Positions 24,194-32,890 are shown, counted from the stretch's first letter. The stretch is DNA of 57,647 nt from Microbispora siamensis (GCF_016863095.1 NZ_BOOF01000045.1:1-57647), one strand, 5' to 3'. Numbers and translations: made by a program. The notes: a model not told the origin generated them from the letters alone.

Positions 24194-25375
24194 TCAGGCC
24201 GCATAGTCCTTGAGCGTTATCGACGTGGCCGCCTTGGTGCTCATCTTGTCGAGCACGCGCATCAGCGGCCCGGCGGTGAGCACCCGGTAGGCCAGATTGC
24301 GCCGCCGGATCGCGCCCCGCGTCGCCGGGGCGAGGAACGAGCCCGCGTTGCCCGCGACCCGCTGGCACGCCGTGGCGAACCCCCTGATCAGCCGCTCGTA
24401 CTCAGGGAACGCGGCGCGGTGGTCGCCGCGGGCGGCGGCGATTTCGCCCGCGAGCACGTACGCGGCCACGACGGCCATGCCCGCCCCCATGCCGCCGCAG
24501 GTGGCGCCGTAGCCGGCGTCGCCGAGCAGCGCGATCCGCCCACGGGTGTAGTGGTCCATGTGGACGAGGCTGATCGAGTCGAAGTAGAAGTCGGACGCGT
24601 CCGGGACGGCCTCGAGCAGGCGGGGGACCTCCCAGCCCGCTCCCGCGTACTCGTCCAGGACGATCTTCTTCTGCTGCGCCACGTCGTGGTGGTCGAACTC
24701 CAGCCCCGGGGCCCGGAAGACGCACATCACCCCGGCGGTCGCCCCGTCCCTGGCGCCCGCGGCCGCCACCCCGCGGCCGGGTTCGTTGTAGAGCAGCGTG
24801 TCGCGGCCGAGCCCCAGGTGGTCGGGCGCACTGAAGATCGCGACGTGGTGTCCGGACGGCCGCACGAACCGCGACTCCGGGCCGAAGGCGAGCCGCCGCA
24901 CGTTCGAGTGCAGGCCGTCCGCGCCGATCACGAGGTCGAACGTCCGGGGCGCCCCGCGCTCGAAGGTCACCTCCACCCCGTCCGGGGTCTCGGTCATGGA
25001 CACGATGGAGTCGCCGAAGACGTACTCCACGTCGTCCCTGGTCCGGTCGTACAGCACGCGGGCGAGGTCGCCGCGCAGGATCTCCACCTCGCCGCCGGTG
25101 AACTCGGCGGGCAGCGCGACGACCTGGTCGCCGCGCCAGTCGACCACCCGCAGCGGGCCGGGATCGGTGCGCAGGCGGCGGATCTCGTCCAGGACGCCCA
25201 TCCGCCGCAGCACGTTCATGTGCACCGACCCACGGAAGTCGACCGCCTGGCCGCCCTCCCGCAGGGCGGGGGCCCGCTCGACCACGGTGGGGGCGAAGCC
25301 GTGCCTACGCAGCCAGTACGCGACGGCGGGCCCGGCGATGCTCGCGCCGGAGATCAGGACGGACGGGGTCTTCAT
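24194..25375 (-). CDS. FAD-dependent monooxygenase (TetX/PHBH family)
   Basis: A 393-residue class A flavoprotein monooxygenase. The N-terminus SVLISGASIAGPAVAYWL gives the FAD-binding glycine loop in the GxSxxG variant; VIGADGLHSNVRR is the DG motif and RIALLGDAGYGAT the GD motif. GAGGAG five bases before ATG supports the start. Such enzymes hydroxylate aromatic compounds or inactivate drugs such as tetracyclines; substrate is unknown. It stands between the HD gene and lpdA on the same strand. Confidence 0.9.
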   Translation of the reverse strand: MKTPSVLISGASIAGPAVAYWLRRHGFAPTVVERAPALREGGQAVDFRGSVHMNVLRRMGVLDEIRRLRTDPGPLRVVDWRGDQVVALPAEFTGGEVEILRGDLARVLYDRTRDDVEYVFGDSIVSMTETPDGVEVTFERGAPRTFDLVIGADGLHSNVRRLAFGPESRFVRPSGHHVAIFSAPDHLGLGRDTLLYNEPGRGVAAAGARDGATAGVMCVFRAPGLEFDHHDVAQQKKIVLDEYAGAGWEVPRLLEAVPDASDFYFDSISLVHMDHYTRGRIALLGDAGYGATCGGMGAGMAVVAAYVLAGEIAAARGDHRAAFPEYERLIRGFATACQRVAGNAGSFLAPATRGAIRRRNLAYRVLTAGPLMRVLDKMSTKAATSITLKDYAA

Positions 25376-25477
25376 GTGCGCTCCTCTGGCTCGGTGCCGC
25401 GCGGTGTCGCGGCCACGGGAAGAGCGTCGGCCCCGGCGCTGACGGCCCGCCCACCGCGCGCTGACCGCCCGCCACCG

Positions 25478-26878
25478 TCACATGTTGATCATGTGACCGG
25501 CCAGGCCGTGGATCGCCTCCTTCACCGCCTCGCCCAGGGTCGGGTGGGCGTGGACGTTGCGCGCCACCTCGTGCACGGTGAGGTCCCACTGCTGGGCCAG
25601 GGTCAGCTCGGGCAGCAGTTCGGTCACCTCGGGCCCGATGAGGTGGGCGCCGAGGATCTCGCCGTACTTCGCGTCGCTGAGGACCTTGACGAACCCGCTC
25701 GGGTCGCCCAGGCCGTGCGCCTTGCCGTTGGCCGTGAACGGGAACTTGACCACCTTGACGTCGAAGCCCTGCTCGCGCGCCTGGGCCTCCGTGTAGCCGA
25801 AGCTCGCGATCTGCGGCTGGCAGTAGGTGGCCCGGGGGATCATCACGTAGTCGAGCTCCATCGTCTCCGCGTCCGCGATCGTCTCGGCGGCGATGATGCC
25901 CATCGACTCGGCGGCGTGGGCCAGCATGAGCTTCGCGGTGACGTCCCCGATGGCGAAGATGTGCGGCACGTTCGTGCGGCAGCGGCCGTCCACGGCGATC
26001 GCGCCCCGCTCGGTCAGCCGTACGCCGGTCTGCTCCAGGCCGTATCCCTCGACGCGCGGCTGGAAGCCGATGGCCTGCAGGACCTTGTCGGCCTCAAGCA
26101 CGGAGGTCTCGCCGTTCCTGGAGACCGTGACCCGCACCTTCTCGCCGCTGTCGTCGATCGACTCGACGCGGGTGGAGGTCAGCACCTCGATGCCGAGCCG
26201 CCGGTAGCGCCGGGCCAGCTCCGCCGACACCTCCTGGTCCTCCAGCGGGACCATCCGGTCGAGGAACTCGACGATCGTGACCTTCACGCCGTAGTTGTGC
26301 AGCACGTACGCGAACTCGACGCCGATCGCGCCGGCGCCCGCGATGATCACGCTTCCCGGCAGCGTCTCGCTGAGGATCTGCTCCTCGTACGTCACCACGC
26401 GCTCGGACAGGGACGTCCCCGGCAGCAGGCGGGTCGTCGCCCCGGCCGCGATGATGCAGTGGTCGAACGTCACCGTGCGCACCGAGCCGTCCGCGCCGCG
26501 CACCTCCAGGGCGTTCGGGCCGGTGAAGGTGCCGCGGCCGTCGTACTCGGTGATCCCGTTCTTCTTCATCAGGTAGTGGACGCCCTTGACGCGCCCGTCC
26601 GCGACCTGCCGGCTGCGGCGGAAGGCCGCGCCGTAGTCGAGCGTGATCGGGCCGTCCGTCTGGATGCCGAACGTCTTGGTCTCGTTCGTCAGGATGTGGG
26701 CGAGTTCGGCGTTGCGTAGCAGGGCCTTGGAGGGGATGCAGCCGACATTGAGGCAGACACCACCCCAATAACGCTCCTCGACGACCGCCGTGCTGAGCCC
26801 GAGCTGGGCCGAACGGACCGCGGCGGTGTAGCCGCCGGGCCCGGCGCCGAGGACCACGACATCGTAATGATCGGTCAT
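25478..26878 (-). CDS. lpdA: Dihydrolipoyl dehydrogenase
   Basis: A 466-residue E3 flavoenzyme. VVLGAGPGGYTAA is the FAD loop, GGVCLNVGCIPSK the redox disulfide (C42, C47), IIAGAGAIGVEFAY the NAD loop, IFAIGDVT the second FAD contact and HAHPTLGEAV the His-Glu catalytic base region. It reoxidises lipoyl groups of 2-oxoacid dehydrogenase complexes. A longer frame upstream is not used because ATG 26878 begins MTDHYDVVVLGAGPGG, the normal N-terminus. It is not next to E1/E2 genes here, as is common in actinobacteria. Confidence 0.95.
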   Translation of the reverse strand: MTDHYDVVVLGAGPGGYTAAVRSAQLGLSTAVVEERYWGGVCLNVGCIPSKALLRNAELAHILTNETKTFGIQTDGPITLDYGAAFRRSRQVADGRVKGVHYLMKKNGITEYDGRGTFTGPNALEVRGADGSVRTVTFDHCIIAAGATTRLLPGTSLSERVVTYEEQILSETLPGSVIIAGAGAIGVEFAYVLHNYGVKVTIVEFLDRMVPLEDQEVSAELARRYRRLGIEVLTSTRVESIDDSGEKVRVTVSRNGETSVLEADKVLQAIGFQPRVEGYGLEQTGVRLTERGAIAVDGRCRTNVPHIFAIGDVTAKLMLAHAAESMGIIAAETIADAETMELDYVMIPRATYCQPQIASFGYTEAQAREQGFDVKVVKFPFTANGKAHGLGDPSGFVKVLSDAKYGEILGAHLIGPEVTELLPELTLAQQWDLTVHEVARNVHAHPTLGEAVKEAIHGLAGHMINM

Positions 26879-27017
26879 GTCACCGGACCCTACGCCGCCG
26901 TGCGCATCCGCCCGGGGAGGGGGTGCCCGCTGCACGGCCTCGCGTGGCGAGACGGAGGATGGACCGGAGCGCGGCGGGTAGGGGCTCCCTCGTCGACAGA
27001 GGGAGGAGTGACGGATC

Positions 27018-27416
27018 ATGACCGAGTTCGAGCGGTCTCGCAGGATGCCCGCGCCGGCCGACCAGGTGTTCCGCCAGGCGTGCGACGTCGGCAAACTCGA
27101 TCTCTGGATGCCCCGTGAGCTGCACGTGCACGCCGAGGAGCCGCCCGCGGTCACCGTCCACGAGGACGAGACGGGACAGGACGAACGCGCGCTGCTGCGG
27201 GCCGAGCAGGACCAGTTGCGGATGGAGTGGGGCACTCGTGACGTGGACCGGTACGCCGGATGGCTCCAGGTCGCCGGCATCGACGACGACAGCAGCGACG
27301 TGACGGTCCACCTGTCCTTCTTCGACGAGCGGCACGCGCCCCCGGCCGAGGCGGTGGAGCGGGCACTGGACGACAGCCTCGAACGGCTGGCCGAGCAGGT
27401 GCGTCAGGCGGCCTGA
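27018..27416 (+). CDS. SRPBCC-family protein
   Basis: A 132-residue protein beginning EFERSRRMPAPADQVF, the usual first strand and helix of the SRPBCC fold, with VTVHEDETGQ and DVTVHLSFF strands and a C-terminal helix from residue 112. GAGGGAGGAG precedes ATG by eight bases. Acidic composition suggests a soluble cytoplasmic protein. Function is unknown. It is divergent from lpdA with 139 bp between starts. Confidence 0.75.
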   Translation: MTEFERSRRMPAPADQVFRQACDVGKLDLWMPRELHVHAEEPPAVTVHEDETGQDERALLRAEQDQLRMEWGTRDVDRYAGWLQVAGIDDDSSDVTVHLSFFDERHAPPAEAVERALDDSLERLAEQVRQAA

Positions 27417-27430
27417 CCTCCCGGGGCGGC

Positions 27431-27652
27431 CTACTCGGCCTGCCCGTCGGGGTCCGGTCCGCCCGCGTCCTCCGCGTCGGCGGACGGGGTCGGCGGCAGG
27501 GGCGGGGTGAACGCGGACGCCCGGGCGCCGGCCAGGCCGAGAACCTGGCGTATCCACGCCTCCAGGCCCGTCGGGTCCGGGGGCGCCAGAGGATCCTGTC
27601 CGCCCTGTCCACCCTGGTCAGCGCGTCCCCGCCCGGGAGTCGCCGCGGTCAC
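27431..27652 (-). CDS. Small proline-rich protein, possible
   Basis: A 73-residue frame starts with GTG four bases after the stop of the F420-type oxidoreductase gene on the same strand, with TCCTGGGG as a weak ribosome site. A helical core LEAWIRQVLGLAG lies between a Gly/Gln-rich N-terminus and a Pro/Asp/Glu-rich C-terminus ending GPDPDGQAE. The composition is unlike a typical shadow frame, and the spacing suggests an operon. No homologue is recognised, so this could be a spurious frame. Confidence 0.4.
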   Translation of the reverse strand: MTAATPGRGRADQGGQGGQDPLAPPDPTGLEAWIRQVLGLAGARASAFTPPLPPTPSADAEDAGGPDPDGQAE

Positions 27653-27656
27653 GCCG

Positions 27657-28580
27657 TCACCCCAGGAGGGCGGGGGCGAGCAGCCGGAGGTGCTCGATCT
27701 GTGTGCCCACCGAGTCCGCGAGCGGCTGGACGCACACGTGGTCGGCCCCCGCGTCGTGGTGGGCGCGTACCCGCTCGGCGATCGTCTCCGGCTCGCCCCA
27801 GGCCACGATCGCGTCGATGAGCCGGTCGCTGCCCCCGCCCGCGAAGTCGTCGTCGGAGAAGCCCAGTTCGCGCAGGTTGTTGGTGTAGTTGGGCAGGGAG
27901 AGGTACATGGCGGCGTACTCGCGGGCGATGTCCCGTGCCCGGCCCGGGTCCGTCTCGACCACCACGGCCTGCTCCGGGGCGAGGACCGGGTCCGGGCCGA
28001 GGATCTCGCGGGCCTTCGCGGTGTGCTCGGGCGGCACGAAGTAGGTGTGCGCTCCCTGCGCGCGCCGCGCCGACAGTTCGAGCATCCGGCGCCGGAGCGC
28101 CGCGAGCACCCGGGGCGGCCGCTCCGCCTGCGGCACCTCGATCGACGCCCGGTCCATCCCGTCGAGATAGTCCCGCATGTACTCCAGCGGCGCGGAGTAG
28201 TCGTGGCCGCGAGGGGTGACCAGCGGTTTGTGGCTGACGCCGAGACCGAGCACGAACCGCTGGTCCCACGCCTCCGCGAGGGTCGCGGCGCCGTTGGCGG
28301 CGGCGACGGGGTCGCGGCCGTAGATGTTGGCGATGCCCGTGGCCACGTGCAGCCGCCCGGTGGCCGACAGCAACAGCGCGGCGTGCGTGAACGCCTCCCG
28401 CCCGGCCGGGGTCTCACCGATCCACAGCGCCGGGTATCCGAGCTCCTCGATCTCCGCCGCGGCCTTCCTGGCCCCTGCCGCCGGGATCGCCGCCAGAGAG
28501 GACAGCCACACTCCCGTACGGCCGAGGCGGCGCCTCAGTTCGGCCGGTTCCACGGTGGGTGGTTGCGTGCGCTCGGCCAT
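27657..28580 (-). CDS. LLM-class F420-dependent oxidoreductase
   Basis: A 307-residue luciferase-like monooxygenase-fold protein of the F420 type. Features include the first strand TGVWLSSL, the helix-strand IEELGYPALWIGET, ATGIANIYGRDP, FVLGLGVSHKP and the C-terminal AGADHVCVQPL. AAGGAG eight bases before ATG supports the start. Such enzymes use coenzyme F420 to reduce or oxidise alcohols, imines or unsaturated carbonyls. The substrate is unknown. A possible 73-residue gene follows in the same direction. Confidence 0.9.
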   Translation of the reverse strand: MAERTQPPTVEPAELRRRLGRTGVWLSSLAAIPAAGARKAAAEIEELGYPALWIGETPAGREAFTHAALLLSATGRLHVATGIANIYGRDPVAAANGAATLAEAWDQRFVLGLGVSHKPLVTPRGHDYSAPLEYMRDYLDGMDRASIEVPQAERPPRVLAALRRRMLELSARRAQGAHTYFVPPEHTAKAREILGPDPVLAPEQAVVVETDPGRARDIAREYAAMYLSLPNYTNNLRELGFSDDDFAGGGSDRLIDAIVAWGEPETIAERVRAHHDAGADHVCVQPLADSVGTQIEHLRLLAPALLG

Positions 28581-28960
28581 CCGGACGCTCCTTGTCTGTC
28601 GTGAGATCGGGCGAAGGGGGCGGTTCGCCGGGGACGTCGCCCCCGCGGGGCCGGACGGCTGCGCCGGTGGGCGTCGCAGCCTCAGCATCGCATCGCACGC
28701 GCCGGTGACCTCGGCACCTCCCCGCGATCGGTTCGCGTGTCGGGGCGCACCGCCGCGCCCGTACGGCTTACTTCGATTTCCCCGAATCTGGCGGTTCATC
28801 CGCAGGCGTCGCTGATTCGCCCCGAGGACGGCGAGAGGTCCGTGAGGCGGAACCCACGAAACGGCAAAGGCCTGTCCCGGATCTTCGCGTCCTGGCGGCG
28901 GGGCCGCCGTCGCCACGTGTCTCCTGGGAGCCGACTCGCTCACTTCCCAGGAGGCCGAAC
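28581..28960. other. Gene-free spacer
   Basis: This 380-bp spacer lies between the divergent F420-type oxidoreductase and lipoprotein genes. It presumably carries both promoters; CTCCTGGGAG at 28921-28930 and AGGAGG just before the lipoprotein ATG are the only short motifs noted. No coding frame or structured element was seen. Confidence 0.5.
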
Positions 28961-29530
28961 ATGAGGAAACTGCTGTATGCCGGCGCGGTCGCGATCAGCC
29001 TGCTGGCCGCCGGATGCGGCGGTGCCGGCGACGACGCCAGCCGCGTCGCCAACGACCAGCTCAACGAGTCGCAGACGCCCGAGCCCTCCGAGCACCCCTC
29101 GGGGACGACGCCGTCCGCCACCGGATACTCCGCGTCGCCGACCTCTCCCGTCCAGGCGTCCCCCACGGGGCCCGCGCGCATCGACGCGGCGCCCACCTCG
29201 CTCGGCAGCGTGCTGGTCGGCGTGGAGGGCCGCACGGTGTACCTGTTCACGAAGGACAAGGGCGGTGCCTCCGCCTGCACCCAGGCGTGCGCCGCCGCGT
29301 GGCCGCCCGTGCTCACCGCCGGCGCGCCCCAGGCCGGTACGGGCGTGCACGCGAACCTGCTCGGGACGCTCCACCGGGAGGACGGCACCACGCAGGTGAC
29401 CTACAACAAGCATCCGCTCTACTACTACGTGAAGGACCAGAAGGCGGGGGACGTGCTCGGCCAGGACCTGAAGGACTTCGGCGGCGAGTGGTACGCCGTC
29501 ACCCCCGAGGGCAAGAAGGCCAAGCGCTAG
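28961..29530 (+). CDS. Lipoprotein with COG4315-type secreted repeats
   Basis: A 189-residue lipoprotein: MRKLLYAGAVAISLLAAGC places the lipidated cysteine at C19. A Ser/Thr/Pro-rich linker (about 28-75) leads to two repeats of the COG4315 type, with GRTVYLFTKDKGGASAC and a later HPLYYYVKD, and the CTQACAAAWPPV motif between them. Such proteins sit on the outer face of the membrane; function is unknown, though links to redox or haem have been suggested for relatives. CAGGAGG precedes ATG. It ends right at a gene-deletion scar. Confidence 0.9.
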   Translation: MRKLLYAGAVAISLLAAGCGGAGDDASRVANDQLNESQTPEPSEHPSGTTPSATGYSASPTSPVQASPTGPARIDAAPTSLGSVLVGVEGRTVYLFTKDKGGASACTQACAAAWPPVLTAGAPQAGTGVHANLLGTLHREDGTTQVTYNKHPLYYYVKDQKAGDVLGQDLKDFGGEWYAVTPEGKKAKR

Positions 29531-29598
29531 TTCCGGAGCGCCGCCATGCTGTGCAGCAGCCGGGCGAGCAGGGCGGACAACTGCCCGCGCTCGTCCGG
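29527..29598 (-). pseudogene. MarR-family regulator, C-terminal remnant
   Basis: Read on the minus strand, the segment gives PDERGQLSALLARLLHSMAA and ends in LRN and a TAG stop, the typical last helix of a MarR protein. No start codon or DNA-binding part remains, because the reading runs straight into an NTF2-like remnant of the opposite strand. The TAG shares bases with the stop of the lipoprotein gene. Confidence 0.65.
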
Positions 29599-29756
29599 CC
29601 GTCGCGCTCGCGACGTACACCGCGACGCGGCCGGACCGTGAGGTGCCGCTGGAGAACAACCTCGCGCACGTCATCACCATGCGCGACGGCAGGATCGCCG
29701 AGTCGTGGCTGCACAGCCGCGACCAGTACGAGGTCGACGCCTTCTGGGGCGAATAA
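29599..29756 (+). pseudogene. NTF2/SnoaL-like protein, C-terminal remnant
   Basis: In the frame starting at 29601 the sequence reads VALATYTATRPDREV, then NNLAHVITMRDGRIAESWLH and DQYEVDAFWGE followed by TAA at 29754-29756. This is the last half of a SnoaL-like (NTF2-fold) protein. There is no start and the upstream part is missing. With the facing MarR remnant it marks a deletion that removed the front ends of two divergent genes and their shared promoter. Confidence 0.7.
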
Positions 29757-29779
29757 CGTCGTTTCCCTACCCGTTCGCG

Positions 29780-29810
29780 ATCCGCCTTCCCCCTGCGGGA
29801 GGGCGGATTT
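29780..29810 (+). terminator. Hairpin terminator after the deletion scar
   Basis: ATCCGCC (29780-29786) pairs with GGCGGAT (29802-29808), extended by weaker pairs inside, and is followed by TTTCTC. It lies 23 bp after the NTF2-like stop and probably ended that former gene. Confidence 0.65.
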
Positions 29811-29951
29811 CTCATGTCCTCTCCAGCCCGGCCGGCCAACCCTGCCGGCAACCCTGGGGATCACCTGGCTACCACTGCTCGGAGCCCACTAGGCTTAGGG
29901 GCACTCCGCCCTGTGTCCGCGGCCGCTTGATCGTTTGAAAGTGGGCTCGCG

Positions 29952-30422
29952 ATGACATCGGACGCGTCTGTTCTCGAGAACGTCCTCACCGGCATGGCCG
30001 ACCTGTTCGGGGTCGACGGTGCCGCGTTGATGCTGCTCGACGGCCAGAACCGCCTCCGCGCGATCGGGGCGACCGACGACGACGGCGTACTGCTGGAGTC
30101 CGCCCAGGAGTCCGTGGGCGACGGTCCCGCCATCGAGAGCGCCGCCAGCGGCGGCCTCGTCGCGATTCCCGATCTGCACGCCGCGAGCCCCATGGGGTTC
30201 CCGCACGTGGCCGTCCACGCCCAGCCGGTCCGGGCCGTCCTCTCCGTACCGCTCATCGAGGACTGCGAGCTGATCGGGGTTCTGGACTTCTACGCCCGGG
30301 ACGGGCGGGTCTGGGACCGCACGGAGGCGGAGGCGGGTTCCCGCCTCGGCGAGCTGATGGTCATCGTTCTTCAGGTCCTGGCAGAGAGCAGGACTGATCG
30401 GGCCCCCTCCGGGCAGTTGTGA
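29952..30422 (+). CDS. GAF-domain protein
   Basis: A 156-residue protein made almost entirely of one GAF domain: MADLFGVDGAALMLLDGQ, then VAIPDLHAASP, AVLSVPLIEDCELIGVLDFYA and a C-terminal helix. It has no output domain. GAF domains bind small ligands or partner proteins. It is 66 bp upstream of a GAF-ANTAR gene in the same direction and likely works with it, for example as a sensor partner. Confidence 0.85.
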   Translation: MTSDASVLENVLTGMADLFGVDGAALMLLDGQNRLRAIGATDDDGVLLESAQESVGDGPAIESAASGGLVAIPDLHAASPMGFPHVAVHAQPVRAVLSVPLIEDCELIGVLDFYARDGRVWDRTEAEAGSRLGELMVIVLQVLAESRTDRAPSGQL

Positions 30423-30488
30423 TGGCCGAATCGGCGCCTCTCCCCCAGGCCACGGCGGTGCGAGGTGAGGTTCACGAGAGGATACGGA

Positions 30489-31217
30489 ATGACCCATATC
30501 GATCCTGAGGCTCTTGTCGCCAGCCTGCGACGCCTGCAGAAGGACAGGTCGGCGACCGGGATCGTGCACCACCTTGAGCGCATCGTCCAAGTGGTCGATC
30601 GGCTTTTCGGATACTCCGGCGCCGGCCTGATGTTCGCCGAGGAGGACCGCACGCTTCGCTACCTCTTCGCCACCGACGAGCGTGGCCGCAGCCTCGAGCG
30701 TGCTCAGGCGGTGACGGGCCAGGGCCCGTGTGTGGCGGCGTACGTGGGCGACACCGCGGTGACGACCGTCGACGTGCGGACCGACCGCCGGTGGCCGGCC
30801 CTGCGTGAACTGCTGCACCCCGAGGTGCGCGGGGTGGCGGGAGTGCCGATCCGGCTCGGCGGCGTGCCCGTGGGCACCCTGAACGTCTACCAGGACGCGC
30901 CGCACGAGTGGCAGGAGAGCGACACCCAGGCCCTCCACGCGTACGCCCACGTGATCGAGCAGGTTCTCGTGGCGTCGATGGAGGCGGACGAGAAGGCGGT
31001 GCTCGCCGACCAGCTCCAGTACGCCCTGGACTACCGCGTCGTGATCGAGCGGGCCATCGGCTATCTCATGGGCAAGCACGATCTGACGGCCTCGCAGGCG
31101 TTCACCGGACTGCGCAAGCAGGCCAGGGACAGCAGACGGAAGGTGTCCGAGCTCGCGGCCGAACTCCTGGGCGAGCAGGGCCAGAGGAATGTTGCGAATC
31201 CAGACCACGTCGTCTGA
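30489..31217 (+). CDS. GAF-ANTAR RNA-binding antiterminator
   Basis: A 242-residue regulator. An N-terminal GAF domain (about 20-165; SGAGLMFAEED, GVAGVPIRLGGVPVGTLNVY) is followed by an ANTAR domain (about 175-235; ALDYRVVIERAIGYLMGKH, ASQAFTGLRKQA). ANTAR proteins bind dual stem-loop RNAs and prevent transcription termination. An upstream in-frame start exists, but ATG 30489 has GAGAGG eight bases before it. The stop lies inside the STAS gene (29-bp overlap), so expression is coupled. Confidence 0.9.
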   Translation: MTHIDPEALVASLRRLQKDRSATGIVHHLERIVQVVDRLFGYSGAGLMFAEEDRTLRYLFATDERGRSLERAQAVTGQGPCVAAYVGDTAVTTVDVRTDRRWPALRELLHPEVRGVAGVPIRLGGVPVGTLNVYQDAPHEWQESDTQALHAYAHVIEQVLVASMEADEKAVLADQLQYALDYRVVIERAIGYLMGKHDLTASQAFTGLRKQARDSRRKVSELAAELLGEQGQRNVANPDHVV

Positions 31218-31554
31218 GACCGGCATCCGGATGGCCCTAAACGGCGACCTCGACGTGTCGGGGGTGCCGGAGCTCCATGCCTGCCTGCGGCAGGTGCTGG
31301 GGACCTACCGGCCCGGACACGTCGAGGCCGACCTGGCCGGAGTCGGCTTCCTCGACTGCGCGGGCGCGCGGAGCCTCCTGTGGGCCGACGCGCGCGTGCG
31401 GGAGTGGGGCGGCGACGTGACCTTCGTCCGCCCCTCCCGGCAGGTGCTGCGGCTGCTGCGGCTGCTGGGCTTCGACTCCGGGCTGTCCATCCGTACGGCG
31501 TCGCACGTGCCGCTGCCTCAGCCCACGGCCGAGGCCCGTCCCCGGCCCAACTGA
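31189..31554 (+). CDS. STAS-domain protein (anti-sigma factor antagonist type) with altered phosphosite
   Basis: A 121-residue STAS protein, with NGDLDVSGVPEL and the loop GFLDCAGARSLL. In SpoIIAA-type antagonists this loop is DSSG and its second Ser is phosphorylated; here it is D56-C57-A58-G59, so that Ser is Ala. AGAGGA precedes ATG 31189, and the gene overlaps the ANTAR gene by 29 bp. It probably belongs to a partner-switching pathway with the GAF proteins, but without the usual phosphorylation switch. Confidence 0.85.
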   Translation: MLRIQTTSSETGIRMALNGDLDVSGVPELHACLRQVLGTYRPGHVEADLAGVGFLDCAGARSLLWADARVREWGGDVTFVRPSRQVLRLLRLLGFDSGLSIRTASHVPLPQPTAEARPRPN

Positions 31555-31607
31555 GCGAACGTACGGCGGCGGGCCGAGGTGGGCCGTGACCGGGCGATAG
31601 TCTTGCC

Positions 31608-32663
31608 GTGATGTATCGACTCGTGTTCACGCAGGTCCTGAGCCGCCTCGACGCGGAGGCCGTCCACCACCTCACGATCAGGCTGCTCCGCCTGCTCGGG
31701 ATGTTCCCGCCCCTCGTGCGGCTGCTGCACCGGCTGCTCGCGCCGAGGGCGGAGTCGCTGCGCGTCCAGGCGTTCGGCGTCCACTTCGCCTCGCCGTTCG
31801 GGCTCGCCGCCGGGTTCGACAAGGACGCCGGGTGCGCCGAGCCGCTGTCGGCGCTCGGGTTCGGGTACGTCGAGGTCGGCACGATCACCGCGCACGCCCA
31901 GCCCGGCAACCCCCGGCCGCGGCTGTTCCGCCTGCCCGAGAGCCGGGCGATCATCAACCGGATGGGCTTCAACAACGCCGGGGCGGCGGCCGCCGCCAAG
32001 CGGCTGCGCAGGGTGCGGCACATCCCGGCCGTGGTCGGCGTCAACATCGGCAAGACCAAGGTCGTGCCCGAGTCCGAGGCCGTGCGCGACTACGTGGACA
32101 GCGCCCGCAGGCTCGCGCCGCTCGCCGACTACCTCGTGGTCAACGTGAGCTCGCCCAACACCCCTGGCCTGCGCGACCTGCAGGCCGTGGATCGCCTGCG
32201 CCCGCTGCTTTCGGCGGTGAAGGAGGCGGCCGGGCGCACCCCGCTGCTCGTGAAGATCGCGCCGGATCTGGCGGACGAGGACGTGGACGCCGTGGCCGAG
32301 CTCGCCGCCGAGCTCGGGCTGGCGGGCGTCATCGCCACCAACACCACGATCAGCCGTGAGGGCGTCGCGAGCACCGAGGCGGGCGGCCTGTCCGGCCGGC
32401 CGCTCAAGGCCCGCTCGCTGGAGGTGCTGCGCCGCCTGCGCCAGAAGGCCGGCGACCGGCTCACACTCGTCTCGGTCGGCGGCGTGGAGGACGTCGACGA
32501 CGTCTGGGAGCGGCTGCTGGCCGGCGCCACCCTCGTGCAGGGATACACCGGCCTGATCTACGAGGGCCCCCTGTGGCCGTCCCGGATCAACCGGCAGCTC
32601 GCCCGCAGGCTGCGACGGCACGGCTACGGCTCGGTCCGCGAGATCGTCGGCCGCACCGCATGA
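31608..32663 (+). CDS. pyrD: Dihydroorotate dehydrogenase (quinone), class 2
   Basis: A 351-residue FMN enzyme that oxidises dihydroorotate to orotate in pyrimidine synthesis, passing electrons to menaquinone at the membrane. Class 2 marks are the amphipathic N-terminal helices, SPFGLAAGFDKDA, RMGFNNAG, VNVSSPNTPGLRDLQ with the catalytic Ser, and VSVGGVEDVDD with GATLVQGYTGLIY for FMN phosphate binding. GTG 31608 or ATG 31611 can start it; neither has a strong ribosome site. The CopZ-like gene follows after 29 bp. Confidence 0.95.
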   Translation: MMYRLVFTQVLSRLDAEAVHHLTIRLLRLLGMFPPLVRLLHRLLAPRAESLRVQAFGVHFASPFGLAAGFDKDAGCAEPLSALGFGYVEVGTITAHAQPGNPRPRLFRLPESRAIINRMGFNNAGAAAAAKRLRRVRHIPAVVGVNIGKTKVVPESEAVRDYVDSARRLAPLADYLVVNVSSPNTPGLRDLQAVDRLRPLLSAVKEAAGRTPLLVKIAPDLADEDVDAVAELAAELGLAGVIATNTTISREGVASTEAGGLSGRPLKARSLEVLRRLRQKAGDRLTLVSVGGVEDVDDVWERLLAGATLVQGYTGLIYEGPLWPSRINRQLARRLRRHGYGSVREIVGRTA

Positions 32664-32692
32664 ATCCCCTTCTCCCGGAATTGGAGAGCGCC

Positions 32693-32890
32693 ATGAGCGT
32701 CAAGACGTACACCGTGCAGGGCATGACCTGCGGCCACTGCGTGAGCTCGGTCAAGGAGGAGGTCGGCGAGATCCCCGGCGTCACCGGCGTCGAGGTCGAC
32801 CTCGGCAGCGGCCGTCTCGACGTCTCCGGCGACGTCGCCGACGACGCCGTGCGCAAGGCCGTCGAGGAGGCCGGCTACACCCTCGTGTGA
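32693..32890 (+). CDS. Heavy-metal-associated domain protein (CopZ-like copper chaperone)
   Basis: A 65-residue ferredoxin-fold protein with the metal-binding motif GMTCGHCVSSV, the CxxC typical of Cu(I) chaperones. TTGGAGAG precedes ATG. Such proteins pass copper to P1B-type ATPases, but no ATPase gene is adjacent. It follows pyrD closely and is closed by a strong hairpin. Confidence 0.92.
   Translation: MSVKTYTVQGMTCGHCVSSVKEEVGEIPGVTGVEVDLGSGRLDVSGDVADDAVRKAVEEAGYTLV

Noticed and set aside
24297..26719. Long plus-strand frames across the monooxygenase and lpdA genes
   Set aside because: Shadows of two clearly recognised minus-strand genes; composition is dominated by Arg, Val, Asp and His.
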